A stretch of DNA of 64,000 bases, from the NCBI GenBank assembly GCA_022510425.1, contig JAFLTO010000010.1, positions 1-64,000 on the forward strand. The letters are read 5' to 3'. The notes below the pieces were generated by a model, which saw only the letters and a program-made list of their open reading frames with translations, was not told where the DNA came from and made no database searches. Below, piece after piece: positions 41,953 through 51,518 of this stretch. The DNA is from Muribaculaceae bacterium. Its GTDB lineage: Bacteria; Bacteroidota; Bacteroidia; Bacteroidales; Muribaculaceae. Within the stretch, counting starts at the first letter, position 1; every line of letters begins with the position of its first letter. The position numbers were made by a program, and so were the translations under genes.

Positions 41953-42804
41953 ATGAATATAACAAAGATACTCAAAGCCTCTGTGTTGTTTTTGACGTCT
42001 GTTTTGATTTTCGGAAGTTGCGGCACTCCTAAAAATGTGTCTTATTTTCAGGATATAGCCACTGAAGAGATAGTGATTCCGTCGACAGGAGGAATTATTA
42101 TAAGACCAAATGATAAATTAAGTATCACGGTAAAAACCATGGAACCGTCACTTTCGGCTTTGTTCAATCTTCCTGTAGTGACAGAAAGATTCGTAGACAA
42201 TATGGCCGTTAACTCTACGGCCAGCGGTAATATAAAGAACAACACTGCCACTTCTTCTGCACTCTCTAAATATACCGTTTCTCCACAGGGTACTATAGAT
42301 TTCCCCGTCTTAGGTGAAATAAAAGTGGCAGGAATGAACAGATTTGAGCTTGCCGGTTTTATAAAGGGTGAACTGATGGGTAGGAATCTGGCTAAAGACC
42401 CGGTTGTGACAGTAGAATTCATAAATATGGGTATCTCTATTTTGGGAGAGATAAAAAATCCGGGGCTTTATGACATCAATCAGGATCAGGTTAGCATAAT
42501 AGAAGCAATATCAATGGCCGGAGATTTGACTATGACAGGCAAGAGAGATAATGTTTCTGTTTTGAGAGAGACTCCTGAAGGAGTGAAAACCTACAGATTG
42601 GATCTCACTAATTTTAAAGAACTCTCGCAATCCCCCGCATATTATCTACAACAGGGAGATATAGTATACATAGAACCCAATGATATGAAAAAAAGGGAGT
42701 CAACCACGAATGGTAATAATGTCTACAGCACCAGTTTCTGGATTTCAGTGGCTTCTCTTCTTACATCCATCACCACTACTATTGGCGTCTTTGTGTTGAG
42801 ATAA
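41953..42804 (+). CDS. wza: Polysaccharide export lipoprotein (Wza/BexD family)
   Basis: The 283-residue outer-membrane export protein has a lipobox 'LIFGSC' (Cys23), the Poly_export domain ('GGIIIRPNDKLSITVKTMEPS', then 'YTVSPQGTIDFPVLGEIKVAGM'), a SLBB segment ('VSILGEIKNPGLYDINQDQ'-like) and a C-terminal TM helix ('FWISVASLLTSITTTIGVFVL') that fits an outer-membrane alpha-barrel. It begins the export operon wza-wzc-epsG, 36 bp before wzc. Confidence 0.92.
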   Translation: MNITKILKASVLFLTSVLIFGSCGTPKNVSYFQDIATEEIVIPSTGGIIIRPNDKLSITVKTMEPSLSALFNLPVVTERFVDNMAVNSTASGNIKNNTATSSALSKYTVSPQGTIDFPVLGEIKVAGMNRFELAGFIKGELMGRNLAKDPVVTVEFINMGISILGEIKNPGLYDINQDQVSIIEAISMAGDLTMTGKRDNVSVLRETPEGVKTYRLDLTNFKELSQSPAYYLQQGDIVYIEPNDMKKRESTTNGNNVYSTSFWISVASLLTSITTTIGVFVLR

Positions 42805-42840
42805 AGGATCTTATCAGTCATCATCAGTAAGGGAATAAAA

Positions 42841-45210
42841 ATGGAAAATAATTCTAATAACAATAAACAGTCAGAGGAAATCACAAATTTTGAATTTAAA
42901 GATTTCTTAAGGTTATGTCTTGATAAGTGGTATTGGTTTGCTATATGTGCTGCCTTTGCTGTAGGTATAGCTCTCTTCTATATATATTATAAACAACCGG
43001 AATATAAAAGATATGAGCAGATTCTTATCAGCGATCAAGATTCCGGTAGTGGTATAGGAGACGTGGCCGGGGCATTCTCTTCTTTGGGACTTTTTTCAAA
43101 AAATTCCAACGTATTCAATGAGCTCCTCACAATGACATCTCCGGCTGTGCTTTATGAAGTGGCTGATTCATTGCAACTTGATATGAATTATTCCGAGAGA
43201 GATGGTTTACGCAAAAAAACTTTGTATGGCACGAATCTGCCTTTCAAGGTTGATATGTTGGACATTGATCGTCAGGGAACCGCTTCATTTAGAATCAAAC
43301 AATCATCCAACGGGGATATGGAATTTTATAAATTCCAGAGAATCACCCCCGATGGGAAAATAAAATATAAGGATGAGATAAAGGTGCCTGCCGGCACGAC
43401 AATGGTTCCTACTCCTTTGGGTAACATTAAGATCACACCAAATCCCAGTTATATCCCGGATGGGAAAGACGGTGACAAGGTTATTAATGTTGGAAAAATG
43501 GCAATGCAGAACACTGTGGAACTTTATGGACAGAAACTAAGTGGGGACTTGGCTGATGATGATGCCGATATCATAGAACTTTCCATAGAGGACGTTTCAG
43601 TTCAACGTGCTGTGGATATCTTGAATTATGTGTTGTTGGTTTACAACCAAAATTGGGTAGATGATAAGAACCGGATCGCGAATGCCACTTCAAAGTTTAT
43701 TGAGGAACGCCTTGACATTATTCAGAAGGAATTGTCGGAGGTGGATCATTCCATCGCTGCTTATAAAAAGGAAAACGGTATACCTGATGTGCAAGTCCAG
43801 TTGCAAACTTCAATGGAATTGGGTTCGAAAATGGAGTCGGATCTGATGCAGACAAGCACTGATTTGAGTATCGCCAAATATATGCAGGAATTCCTAAATA
43901 AAAATAATGACATCAACACTGTTTTGCCTGCTAATTTAGGTGTGAGAACCGGAGAACTATCTGTCCAGATTGCTGCTTATAATGAACTTCTGCTGAATCG
44001 TAACACTATTGCCAACAATTCTTCTGATGCTAATCCTTTGGTGCAGAGTTATGACAGACAGTTGCGTCAGATGAGAACAGCTATTGAAGCGTCAGTCAAT
44101 AATAGTATAGCAAATTTGCAGGAGCAAGTGGCTTATATGAGCGATGAAGTCAATAAGATGAATGCCACCATGTCAAGTGCTCCTTCCACCTATCTGCCTC
44201 TATTAACTGAAGAGAGACAGCAACAGGTGAAACAGGAACTTTATCTTTTCTTGTTACAAAAGAAAGAGGAAAACGAATTGACTCAAAAGTTCACTTCCGA
44301 CAATATCAAGATAATCACTCCCCCGATTGGGTCTCTAAAACCGGTTTCTCCACGTAAGGGCTTAATAATAATTGTGTCCTTAATTATCGGGTTTGGTGTG
44401 CCAATCATATTGTTGTATTATTTGGATTCAACCAATACAACAGTAAGAACCAAAAAAGATTTCACCGGAGTGCTAATCCCATATATGGGAGAAATACCAC
44501 AAGTGGGTACAAATTCAAATCTCAAGAAGTTATCAAATAAAAATATTCTGAAAAAGACTTCACGTGATGAACCTCCGATGGTAGTTGTGAGTGATGGAAA
44601 TCAAGATGCCGTTAATGAAGCTTTCAGAGTGGTGAGAGGTAATATAGACTTCATGTCAAAAAATAGTACCGGCACCAAAGTGATAATGGTCACTTCTATA
44701 AATCCGGGTAGCGGAAAAACGTTTATTGCTTATAATCTTGCCTTAAGTTATGGCTTGAAAAACAAGAAGGTCTTGTTGATAGATTGTGATTTACGTCATG
44801 GTTCTGTATCACAATTGGTCGGAAACCCTTCAAAAGGAATCACTTCATATCTTGACGGTGCTACAGAGAATTGGAAAGGCTTAGTTGTAAAGAGTAAAGA
44901 GAATTCGAATGTAGACGTATTACCTGTGGGCTCTATTCCACCTAATCCGGCAGAACTTATTGAAGAAGATAAATTCCCGGCACTTTTGGAGAAAGCAAGA
45001 AAAGATTATGATATCATACTACTGGATTGTCCGCCTGTGAATGTGGTTGTGGATACCCAAATAATAGCCCCTCTTGCCAATGCCACGATCTTTGTTGTTA
45101 GAGTGGGTCTGCTTCAAAAGACCTCTATAAAGGAACTGGATGAATTCTATCATGATCAGAAGTTCAATAACATGAGTGTTATCCTTAATGGTATTGAGGC
45201 GCCTAAGTAG
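42841..45210 (+). CDS. wzc: Wzc-like chain-length determinant / BY-kinase
   Basis: The inner-membrane co-polymerase controls glycan length and drives export. The 789 residues comprise: TM1 about 31-51 in the Wzz domain, a long periplasmic coiled coil, the GNVR-like 'PSTYLPLLTEERQQQVKQELYLFLLQKKEENEL', TM2 'GLIIIVSLIIGFGVPIILLYYL', then the kinase with Walker A 'SINPGSGKTFIAYNLA', Walker A' 'VLLIDCDLRHGS' and Walker B 'IILLDCPP'. The protein ends 'VILNGIEAPK' with no tyrosine-rich tail, the usual autophosphorylation site. The polymerase gene begins 2 bp later. Confidence 0.92.
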   Translation: MENNSNNNKQSEEITNFEFKDFLRLCLDKWYWFAICAAFAVGIALFYIYYKQPEYKRYEQILISDQDSGSGIGDVAGAFSSLGLFSKNSNVFNELLTMTSPAVLYEVADSLQLDMNYSERDGLRKKTLYGTNLPFKVDMLDIDRQGTASFRIKQSSNGDMEFYKFQRITPDGKIKYKDEIKVPAGTTMVPTPLGNIKITPNPSYIPDGKDGDKVINVGKMAMQNTVELYGQKLSGDLADDDADIIELSIEDVSVQRAVDILNYVLLVYNQNWVDDKNRIANATSKFIEERLDIIQKELSEVDHSIAAYKKENGIPDVQVQLQTSMELGSKMESDLMQTSTDLSIAKYMQEFLNKNNDINTVLPANLGVRTGELSVQIAAYNELLLNRNTIANNSSDANPLVQSYDRQLRQMRTAIEASVNNSIANLQEQVAYMSDEVNKMNATMSSAPSTYLPLLTEERQQQVKQELYLFLLQKKEENELTQKFTSDNIKIITPPIGSLKPVSPRKGLIIIVSLIIGFGVPIILLYYLDSTNTTVRTKKDFTGVLIPYMGEIPQVGTNSNLKKLSNKNILKKTSRDEPPMVVVSDGNQDAVNEAFRVVRGNIDFMSKNSTGTKVIMVTSINPGSGKTFIAYNLALSYGLKNKKVLLIDCDLRHGSVSQLVGNPSKGITSYLDGATENWKGLVVKSKENSNVDVLPVGSIPPNPAELIEEDKFPALLEKARKDYDIILLDCPPVNVVVDTQIIAPLANATIFVVRVGLLQKTSIKELDEFYHDQKFNNMSVILNGIEAPK

Positions 45211-45212
45211 GA

Positions 45213-46439
45213 ATGGTATATATAATACCTTTAATATTATTCACCATAGGAATAGTCCGCTATGATTATTTGAAAATCAATAGAGGAAAGTTATTCCTTT
45301 GGGGAATTATATGTGTCTATTTGATACTTTTGGGTGGTCTTAGATACCAATTGGGAGAAGATACCCATCAATATATCTGGGCATATGATAAGATAAATCC
45401 TTTGAATGAATTCAAACCAATAGATTTCCAAAGGTCAAGGTTTGCTCCGGGATTTCTTGTCATTTTTGCATTTTTCAAGATGCTGTCGCCTGAAATCGTG
45501 TATTTCCAATTATTTGAGGCAACTGTAGTGAATATAGTGGTTTTCTATTTCTTTTATAAGAATAGTAAAAATATCTACTTTGCCGGTGTTATATATTATT
45601 TTTTTCTTTACATATTATTTAATTTTCAAGAACTTAGGGAGGCCATGGCGGTTTCAGTGTTCCTGCTGGCCTGGCCTGCCTTTAAGCAAAATAAATGGGT
45701 TATTTGGTATTTGGCTTCTATCCTTGCGTTTTCCATGCATCTATCGGCAATTATAATGTTCCTATTGCCTGTAATCACTTTACCTGGTGTCAGAAACCTG
45801 TTCACATTCAGCCCTAAAAAGACTGCTATTATAATAATTGGAATTTTGGTGGTGACTTATGTAATATATCAGAGATTCTTTGTATATATTCAATTGTTAG
45901 CTATTTCCGATGCCATGTCGGAAAGGGCACAAGCTTATGGAAGCCATGATTTAGGGGGTGCGCTTTCCAATATAAAAATGGTGCTCGCCACAATTTTTGA
46001 ATATGCCTTTTATCCTCTTATTGTACTTTATATATTATACAATAATAACAAAAACAAAAAAGAGAATAACTTCAACAAATTGGATGCTTTCGTGCTCTGT
46101 AATATATATGTTGTTTTCTTCTCTCTATTTGTGATTGTTGGCGGAAGACTCAAAAATTATTTTTTCCCATTCGTAATCCTTCTTTTGAGTGATTTTATAT
46201 TTTCCGCAGTGAGAGTAAAAGGGAAGAAATATGCATTCAATATTTTATTCTGGTTTGTTTTCTTTCTTCCGATGTTTGCACTTCATAGTTATAGAGTGCT
46301 TTACACAAAAATTAACCGAAGCGGAACCTTAAGAACCTATATGGCTTTATACCCTTATAATTCATATATCTATAGGACTGATGATTATGATCAGGAAAAA
46401 ACCTATCAAATGATTTTCAGGCCTAATCGAAGAAGATAG
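45213..46439 (+). CDS. EpsG family polysaccharide polymerase
   Basis: A 408-residue protein with about 10 TM segments; 'GLRYQLGEDTHQYIWAYDKI' and 'FNFQELREAMAVSVFLLAW' with 'FSMHLSAIIMFLLPV' are the EpsG signatures. It should polymerise repeat units in the periplasm (Wzy role). It is the last gene of the wza-wzc operon and converges with the next acyltransferase gene after 13 bp. The base composition is clearly more AT-rich than the housekeeping genes. Confidence 0.85.
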   Translation: MVYIIPLILFTIGIVRYDYLKINRGKLFLWGIICVYLILLGGLRYQLGEDTHQYIWAYDKINPLNEFKPIDFQRSRFAPGFLVIFAFFKMLSPEIVYFQLFEATVVNIVVFYFFYKNSKNIYFAGVIYYFFLYILFNFQELREAMAVSVFLLAWPAFKQNKWVIWYLASILAFSMHLSAIIMFLLPVITLPGVRNLFTFSPKKTAIIIIGILVVTYVIYQRFFVYIQLLAISDAMSERAQAYGSHDLGGALSNIKMVLATIFEYAFYPLIVLYILYNNNKNKKENNFNKLDAFVLCNIYVVFFSLFVIVGGRLKNYFFPFVILLLSDFIFSAVRVKGKKYAFNILFWFVFFLPMFALHSYRVLYTKINRSGTLRTYMALYPYNSYIYRTDDYDQEKTYQMIFRPNRRR

Positions 46440-46452
46440 ATGGAAGGATCTG

Positions 46453-47238
46453 TTAATAAAAATGAATATGTCCCTTACTAAGATCATATCTTAGATCAGA
46501 ATTTCTTTCACCCACTTTATGAGCCGGTATTCCTGCCATAACTGAATATGGAGCCACATTTTTAGTGACAATAGAACCTGCACCCACCACGGCACCTTCG
46601 CCAATTTTCACTGAATAAAGAACCGTGGACCTTGGACCTAACCAACAATAGTCTTCAATTTCAATGGGACCTCTTTTCCCGGCTTTGCTTCGGAAAAAAG
46701 GATCGTTATAATCATGGGAACCGGTCCATAAATTTACAAAATTTCCCAACTGAACATTTCTTCCGATTCTAATATAACCCCTTCTGGCATCCAATACACA
46801 GTTATCACCCACGATAGCTCCTTTCTCCAATATCAGATTATAAGTGCCACGTATTTCCGCTCCATAATGAATTTTTGCACCCTTTTCCATTTTCACCAAA
46901 AAGACTTTCTTGTAGAGGAAATTGCGAATGGAATGGGAGGGAATATATCCTATTTTAATCAGTATATATCTTTCATAAGATGATAACAGACTTATAAATA
47001 AATCTAAGAATCTTATAATTATGGATTTCTTTCCCTGCGTTTGTTCATCCTCTGTTTTTGGCGGCTCTATAGGAGTTGGTGATCGGAGGATTTCCAAATC
47101 CTTTTCATAAACCCTCTTGCTTTTCCTCCGCTCACGTTTCAAATGAATAATTATAATTGGAGATAAAAACAATAAAAGAATCCATTTGCAAAGAAATATG
47201 AAATATAATACACCTAAGAAAATCCACAAAAGTGCCAT
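46453..47238 (-). CDS. Membrane-anchored left-handed beta-helix acyltransferase
   Basis: At 261 residues: an N-terminal hydrophobic segment (about 4-29), a charged linker with 'RSPTPIEPPKTEDEQTQG', then hexapeptide repeats ('GAEIRGTYNLILEKGAIVGDNCVLDARRGYIRIGRNVQLGNFVNLW') and the acetyltransferase end 'GEGAVVGAGSIVTKNVAPYSVMAGIPAHKVG'. It probably O-acetylates the glycan or its precursor. The N-terminal membrane anchor is unusual for the small soluble NodL/CysE group. It is 29 bp after the glycosidase-like gene and the last of that minus-strand run. Confidence 0.82.
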   Translation of the reverse strand: MALLWIFLGVLYFIFLCKWILLLFLSPIIIIHLKRERRKSKRVYEKDLEILRSPTPIEPPKTEDEQTQGKKSIIIRFLDLFISLLSSYERYILIKIGYIPSHSIRNFLYKKVFLVKMEKGAKIHYGAEIRGTYNLILEKGAIVGDNCVLDARRGYIRIGRNVQLGNFVNLWTGSHDYNDPFFRSKAGKRGPIEIEDYCWLGPRSTVLYSVKIGEGAVVGAGSIVTKNVAPYSVMAGIPAHKVGERNSDLRYDLSKGHIHFY

Positions 47239-47267
47239 TATCTCAAAAATTTTAAGCTATATTAAAT

Positions 47268-48524
47268 TCAAATTTCTTTGAATATTGCCCAGTCAGATTT
47301 ATCCAATGTTACATTGAAGTCGGTAATTCCTGAATATTGCTGTTGATTGTTTGAAGTGAGATCAATCACTTTTTTATTAGCCAATAATTCAAGAGTTATC
47401 TTTTGTTTCTTAGTGACATCACGATTGACAATCACAATATATTTCTCACCATTATTCTCTATCCGGGATACAACCACACCGGCAGCCCCTGTTCTCACCA
47501 TCGAGAAGGGTCCAATACTTCCGGAAAGTTTATGTGTTCCTTTATAAATTTTATCGCCCGTATGCCTTACTTCTTTGACATCACATTCAAGGAAAACATT
47601 ATTAAATTTTTTAATCTGATTATTAACCTTCTGGGCAGCATACCAAGCCTTAGATCTCTTACCTTTCAAGTCGACTAAAGCCGATTGGAAATTTTCACCT
47701 CCACTTGATTTCCTCATACCGTATGACCAGTATACAATCCCTTGAGCACCATATGCCAATGCATTATAGGCCTGAAACCTAAAGTAAGCTTCTGTGGGAG
47801 TGGGTCTGGAATATCCTTCCGTGGTATAAGCTATGCTTTCACAAAAAGTCCAGAATGGCCGATTGTTTTTTTGAGAAACCGAGGAAAAATCTTCCAAATC
47901 AGAGTAAAATTGATCATATTCCACTGATGTCTTCTTATTGCGAGTGATGATAGGATAGAAATCATAGGAGAAACAAGCCGGAGTAAACATCTTTTGGAAT
48001 ATTTCTGCATATTCCGACATATTTTTCACTCCCGGAATATTGTTGGATATATTTCCAAATAAATTTACATAAATAAATTTATTAGTATCCTCTTGGAAGA
48101 ATAATTTATATTGTTGGCTTAATTCGGGCCACGTCCTAAACAAGGGTTCATCCTTTAGGAGCCATCCACCTAAATGAGGATTGTCTTTGAAAGCAGATAT
48201 GTAAGATTGTCTTACATCTTTGGTAATGAAATTAGGATTTGAAATCAAAAACTTTAAATTCATATCCCCCAACATATTGAAGATATTGTTGAAATATGCT
48301 ACCGATCCTTGAGATGTGGTGAGATTAAACCCACAATCCACCAATTCTTGAAAAGCCTGCGGTGAAGGTTGCAAACCATCCGGCAGTGGGGAAACAGCCA
48401 TTATGGTTATTTCACCGGGAGTGGGATTATGGTAGGGTAAATTAGAGCCGCTAATATATTTTTGAGCTGAGGCTGCAAAGACACTTAAAAATATAATTGC
48501 ACCAATCAATAAATTATTTTTCAT
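47268..48524 (-). CDS. Secreted TIM-barrel glycosidase-like protein in the glycan cluster
   Basis: From ATG 48524 (418 residues) it has a signal peptide 'MKNNLLIGAIIFLSVFAASAQ'; the track's start adds five residues. The body looks like a clan GH-A (beta/alpha)8 enzyme: 'HLGGWLLKDEP' with an Asp-Glu pair at the end of a strand, 'ACFSYDFYPI', 'NRPFWTFCESIAYTTE' with a second candidate Glu, and 'ALAYGAQGIVYWSYGM', followed by a small C-terminal beta domain. I cannot assign a GH number. It overlaps the upstream glycosyltransferase by 11 bp, so it is translated with the biosynthesis genes and probably trims or releases the polymer made here. Confidence 0.7.
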   Translation of the reverse strand: MKNNLLIGAIIFLSVFAASAQKYISGSNLPYHNPTPGEITIMAVSPLPDGLQPSPQAFQELVDCGFNLTTSQGSVAYFNNIFNMLGDMNLKFLISNPNFITKDVRQSYISAFKDNPHLGGWLLKDEPLFRTWPELSQQYKLFFQEDTNKFIYVNLFGNISNNIPGVKNMSEYAEIFQKMFTPACFSYDFYPIITRNKKTSVEYDQFYSDLEDFSSVSQKNNRPFWTFCESIAYTTEGYSRPTPTEAYFRFQAYNALAYGAQGIVYWSYGMRKSSGGENFQSALVDLKGKRSKAWYAAQKVNNQIKKFNNVFLECDVKEVRHTGDKIYKGTHKLSGSIGPFSMVRTGAAGVVVSRIENNGEKYIVIVNRDVTKKQKITLELLANKKVIDLTSNNQQQYSGITDFNVTLDKSDWAIFKEI

Positions 48525-49656
48525 TCTTATTAAAAACATATAATAGGTTATAAATCTCCAAGTGCTTTTGAGCTACTGCATTAACATCATACTCTTTTAC
48601 TGCAATCTGACGTGACTTAATCCCCATTTTCTTTCGTTTGTCGGGATTATTAATCAATTTTCGCAAAGCCTTGGCTATTTCTCCAGGAGAATGAGGATTA
48701 ACAAGGTACCCATTCTTTTTATTATCCACAGTGTCACGACAACCCACTGAATCTGTGGTAACCAAGGGTAATCCACAGGCCGATGCCTCTATGAGAGATT
48801 TGGGCACTCCTTCCCTATAAAAACTCGGGAAACACATTATATCGCTTTGAGACAAAAGTTCCGGGATATCATTCCTATGTCCAAGCCATTTTATGTAGGA
48901 ACCATCGGTCAATGACTCCATGTCTTCCTTTGACAATGCGTTGGGATTATTTGACAAGTCTCCACAAAGCAGAAATTCTATTTTCCCTTCATATTCAGGA
49001 CGAAGAATCTCAGCGGCTGCAACCAAATCCTCTACTCCTTTTTCTCTCAACATCCTGGCTGTGAAGATTATTTTTAAAGGATCATTATGTTTCTCTTCTC
49101 CAGGAACATATTGTTTTAAATCGACGCCGGAACCTTTAATGAAAAATCGGAAACACTTGTTGGCTATACCATTATCCATAAAAAGCTTTTCGTCATCATG
49201 ATTTTGGAATATCACAGCTGCATTTTTACGTCTCATACCCACTTTAAGCATCTGCTGGATACCTTTGGAGATAATTTCATTTTTCTCCTCGCCGAAGAGA
49301 GTGCCCAAACCACTGACAGCAAACAAAACTCCTTTTGTCTTAATCATTTTAGCAGCCAATCCTCCCCACATCATATTTTTCAAGCCCACTAAGTGAATTA
49401 TGGCATCCGGATTTTTTTTGAATAGATCCATAAGGAATTTTAAGAGCCTCAGCTCATCTTTAGGATTCATTCCGGTGGGATTGATTGGCAATTCCAGATA
49501 TTTAAATCCCATTCCTTCTATTTCCTTTCTACGCCCGGTGTTTTTAGTCACTAATGTCACATCCCAACCCTTCTCACGGGCTAACAATGCAATATGTGTG
49601 CGATGAGATAGAAAAAATCTATCCTCATTGATTATCAATAAAAGCTTCTTTGACAA
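48514..49656 (-). CDS. Glycosyltransferase family 4
   Basis: A 380-residue GT-B enzyme: N-terminal 'DRFFLSHRTHIALLAREKGWDVTLVTK' and C-terminal donor site 'MLREKGVEDLVAAAEIL', 'WLGHRNDIPELLSQSDIMCFPSFYREGVPKSLIEASACGLPLVTTDSVGCRDTV' with the E-x7-E motif. It resembles WbaZ/PglA-like transferases acting on lipid-linked sugars. The start codon appears to be TTG; no in-frame ATG is seen just upstream. Confidence 0.87.
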   Translation of the reverse strand: MSKKLLLIINEDRFFLSHRTHIALLAREKGWDVTLVTKNTGRRKEIEGMGFKYLELPINPTGMNPKDELRLLKFLMDLFKKNPDAIIHLVGLKNMMWGGLAAKMIKTKGVLFAVSGLGTLFGEEKNEIISKGIQQMLKVGMRRKNAAVIFQNHDDEKLFMDNGIANKCFRFFIKGSGVDLKQYVPGEEKHNDPLKIIFTARMLREKGVEDLVAAAEILRPEYEGKIEFLLCGDLSNNPNALSKEDMESLTDGSYIKWLGHRNDIPELLSQSDIMCFPSFYREGVPKSLIEASACGLPLVTTDSVGCRDTVDNKKNGYLVNPHSPGEIAKALRKLINNPDKRKKMGIKSRQIAVKEYDVNAVAQKHLEIYNLLYVFNKNEK

Positions 49657-49713
49657 AATATATGCGTCTTAAAATAACAAGTAAAGTTAATAAACTTCTT
49701 GCATTGACAAAAA

Positions 49714-50322
49714 TTAAGATGAGATTTGATCAATAAATCTAATGACTTTAGCCGGGTTACCCGCAGCTATACAATTATCGGGGAGGTCTTTCACAACCAC
49801 GCTTCCCGCTCCTATTATAACATTATTACCGATTTTAACATCACCGATAATATTGACATTGGCTCCCAATACAACATTATTACCTATTGTGGCTCTTCTT
49901 TCATCTATTTGTCCAATGGTGGTGAGATGAATAAAACTGAAATTGTCCCCTATCTCCTTAGCATTGATAATGGTGGAATAAGGATGAGAAAAAACCACTC
50001 CTTTCCCTATCTTACAATTTGGTGAGATTGTAAAGTAGCGGTCACCCGGACGCCACCATCCAATCAAGGCTGAAATTATGGGACCCACTCGATAATAAAA
50101 GAGAGTCCTGTAATATCGGTCGTTATGAAGAAGATAAACAAGTGCGGAAAAATCGTTCAGATTTATTTTAATTTTCTTTTTTAATTGTTCTACATCGGAC
50201 ATTATCAATAAATGATACTTTTTTCGTAAAGCCACAATAAGATGTGGAATATACAATAAAATAAATAAATAAGCCTTTAATAACTTCAAGAAATCCCTGA
50301 GGCTCTTTTTATTGATTCCCAT
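49714..50322 (-). CDS. Serine acetyltransferase-like (CysE/NeuD-type) acyltransferase
   Basis: The 202-residue protein has an N-terminal hydrophobic stretch (about 12-30), then hexapeptide repeats: 'SPNCKIGKGVVFSHPYSTIINAKEIGDNFSFIHLTTIGQ', 'IGNNVVLGANVNIIGDVKIGNNVIIGAGSVVVKDLP'. This resembles the LbH_SAT group found as O-acetyltransferases in polysaccharide loci. The donor is acetyl-CoA; the acceptor is unknown. It lies 57 bp before the GT4-glycosidase genes on the same strand. A TAATTTTG box on the minus strand lies at 50347-50354. Confidence 0.82.
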   Translation of the reverse strand: MGINKKSLRDFLKLLKAYLFILLYIPHLIVALRKKYHLLIMSDVEQLKKKIKINLNDFSALVYLLHNDRYYRTLFYYRVGPIISALIGWWRPGDRYFTISPNCKIGKGVVFSHPYSTIINAKEIGDNFSFIHLTTIGQIDERRATIGNNVVLGANVNIIGDVKIGNNVIIGAGSVVVKDLPDNCIAAGNPAKVIRFIDQISS

Positions 50323-50388
50323 AATTCAAAAGACTGTTTAAGAACTCAAAATTAACTAAATTTGAGCAAATGACATTATAATCTCATT

Positions 50389-50420
50389 TTTGCTAATAAA
50401 CCGATATTTTGGTAAATTTG
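50389..50420 (+). promoter_or_regulatory. Promoter of the plus-strand GT4 gene
   Basis: TTTG (50389-50392), a 20-nt spacer and TAAATTTG (50413-50420) match exactly. The track's start at 50390 lies inside the -33 box, so ATG 50450 is the real start. A divergent minus-strand -7 box lies at 50347-50354. Confidence 0.82.
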
Positions 50421-50449
50421 TCTTTACCAATCAAAAATATGGGAAACAT

Positions 50450-51502
50450 ATGAAGATATCCTATATAACTCGACTAAAAAACAAGGAGCAGGTGACTGGA
50501 GCTCATTTCTACGATAATCAACTGATAAAAATTGTAGGAGAAGGCACTTCCCATGAAGTCAAGGATCTTTCTTTCAACATAGGGAAGTGGGACAAAAATC
50601 TCGCCATAGCCCCTTTTCTCTACATTGGGCAAGCAGCAAAAGAAAAAGACACTGACATATTTGTGTTTAACAGTATCTCTTTCATGCGCTTTATGTTCCT
50701 TCCTTTCTTCATAAAATATTTTAAAAAGAAAAAGACTATAGTGATCCATCATCATTTCATGCACCGACAGCTCAAAGGTCTGAGAAGAAAGATTTATAAA
50801 ACTTTTGAATGGAATTTCTTGAAACAGATGGATAAAATTGTGGTTGCAAGTCCTTATGTTTACGACGACCTTAAAAATATTTTTCCAAAAGAGAAATTAA
50901 TGTTATTTCAGATTCCCTTTGAAAACAGTCCTTTATATAAGCCTGACCCTATCAAAGGTAATCTTACTTATATGGGCACTATAGAATACAGAAAGGGACT
51001 TACTTTTCTTATTCAAGCATTGATTTTATTGAAAAAAAGAGGTAAAGAATATCCCCTCACAATAATTGGTAAAGTGTTTGAACCAGCTTATTATGAAAGG
51101 ATAAAACAAGAGATTGAGAAGAATAATTTGAATGTAAAATTCACCGGTTTCTTATCGAAAGAAGAAAAGGAAAAGATTTTATCCCAGACCGACGTTTTTG
51201 TTTTCCCCTCACTTTTGGAGGGTTATGGAATGGTGCTGGTTGAAGCACAGACATATGGACTTCCCATTGTGTCTTTTGACAATTCCGCTATGCCATATAA
51301 TGTAAAAAATAATATAAATGGATTTACGGTACCTACCGGAAATGTAGAATTGTTTGCAGACGCTATTGAAAAGACCATTGAAGATCGTGAGCTTAGGAAC
51401 AGGTTGTCAATCGGAGCCTTAGAAAATCTGAAATCTCAAAATACTTTTCCTCAATTTGAAAAAGAAATTATAGAGGAATTCAATGATTTAAAATTTGGAT
51501 AA
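50450..51502 (+). CDS. Glycosyltransferase family 4
   Basis: At 350 residues from ATG 50450. The N-terminal domain begins 'MKISYITRLKNKEQVTGAHFYDNQL' and has 'KTIVIHHHFMHRQLKGLRRKIYKTFEWNFLKQMDKIVVASPYV'. The donor domain has 'MGTIEYRKGLTFLIQALILL', 'FTGFLSKEEKEKILSQTDVFVFPSLLEGYGMVLVEAQTYGLPIVSF' with E-x7-E. It is transcribed alone between two minus-strand groups, with its own consensus promoter. The acceptor is unknown. Confidence 0.87.
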   Translation: MKISYITRLKNKEQVTGAHFYDNQLIKIVGEGTSHEVKDLSFNIGKWDKNLAIAPFLYIGQAAKEKDTDIFVFNSISFMRFMFLPFFIKYFKKKKTIVIHHHFMHRQLKGLRRKIYKTFEWNFLKQMDKIVVASPYVYDDLKNIFPKEKLMLFQIPFENSPLYKPDPIKGNLTYMGTIEYRKGLTFLIQALILLKKRGKEYPLTIIGKVFEPAYYERIKQEIEKNNLNVKFTGFLSKEEKEKILSQTDVFVFPSLLEGYGMVLVEAQTYGLPIVSFDNSAMPYNVKNNINGFTVPTGNVELFADAIEKTIEDRELRNRLSIGALENLKSQNTFPQFEKEIIEEFNDLKFG

Positions 51503-51518
51503 AAAAGTTTTTAACCCG

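Noticed and set aside
50390-50449. Extended start of the plus-strand GT4
   Set aside because: The codon is inside the -33 box; the homologous sequence starts at 50450.
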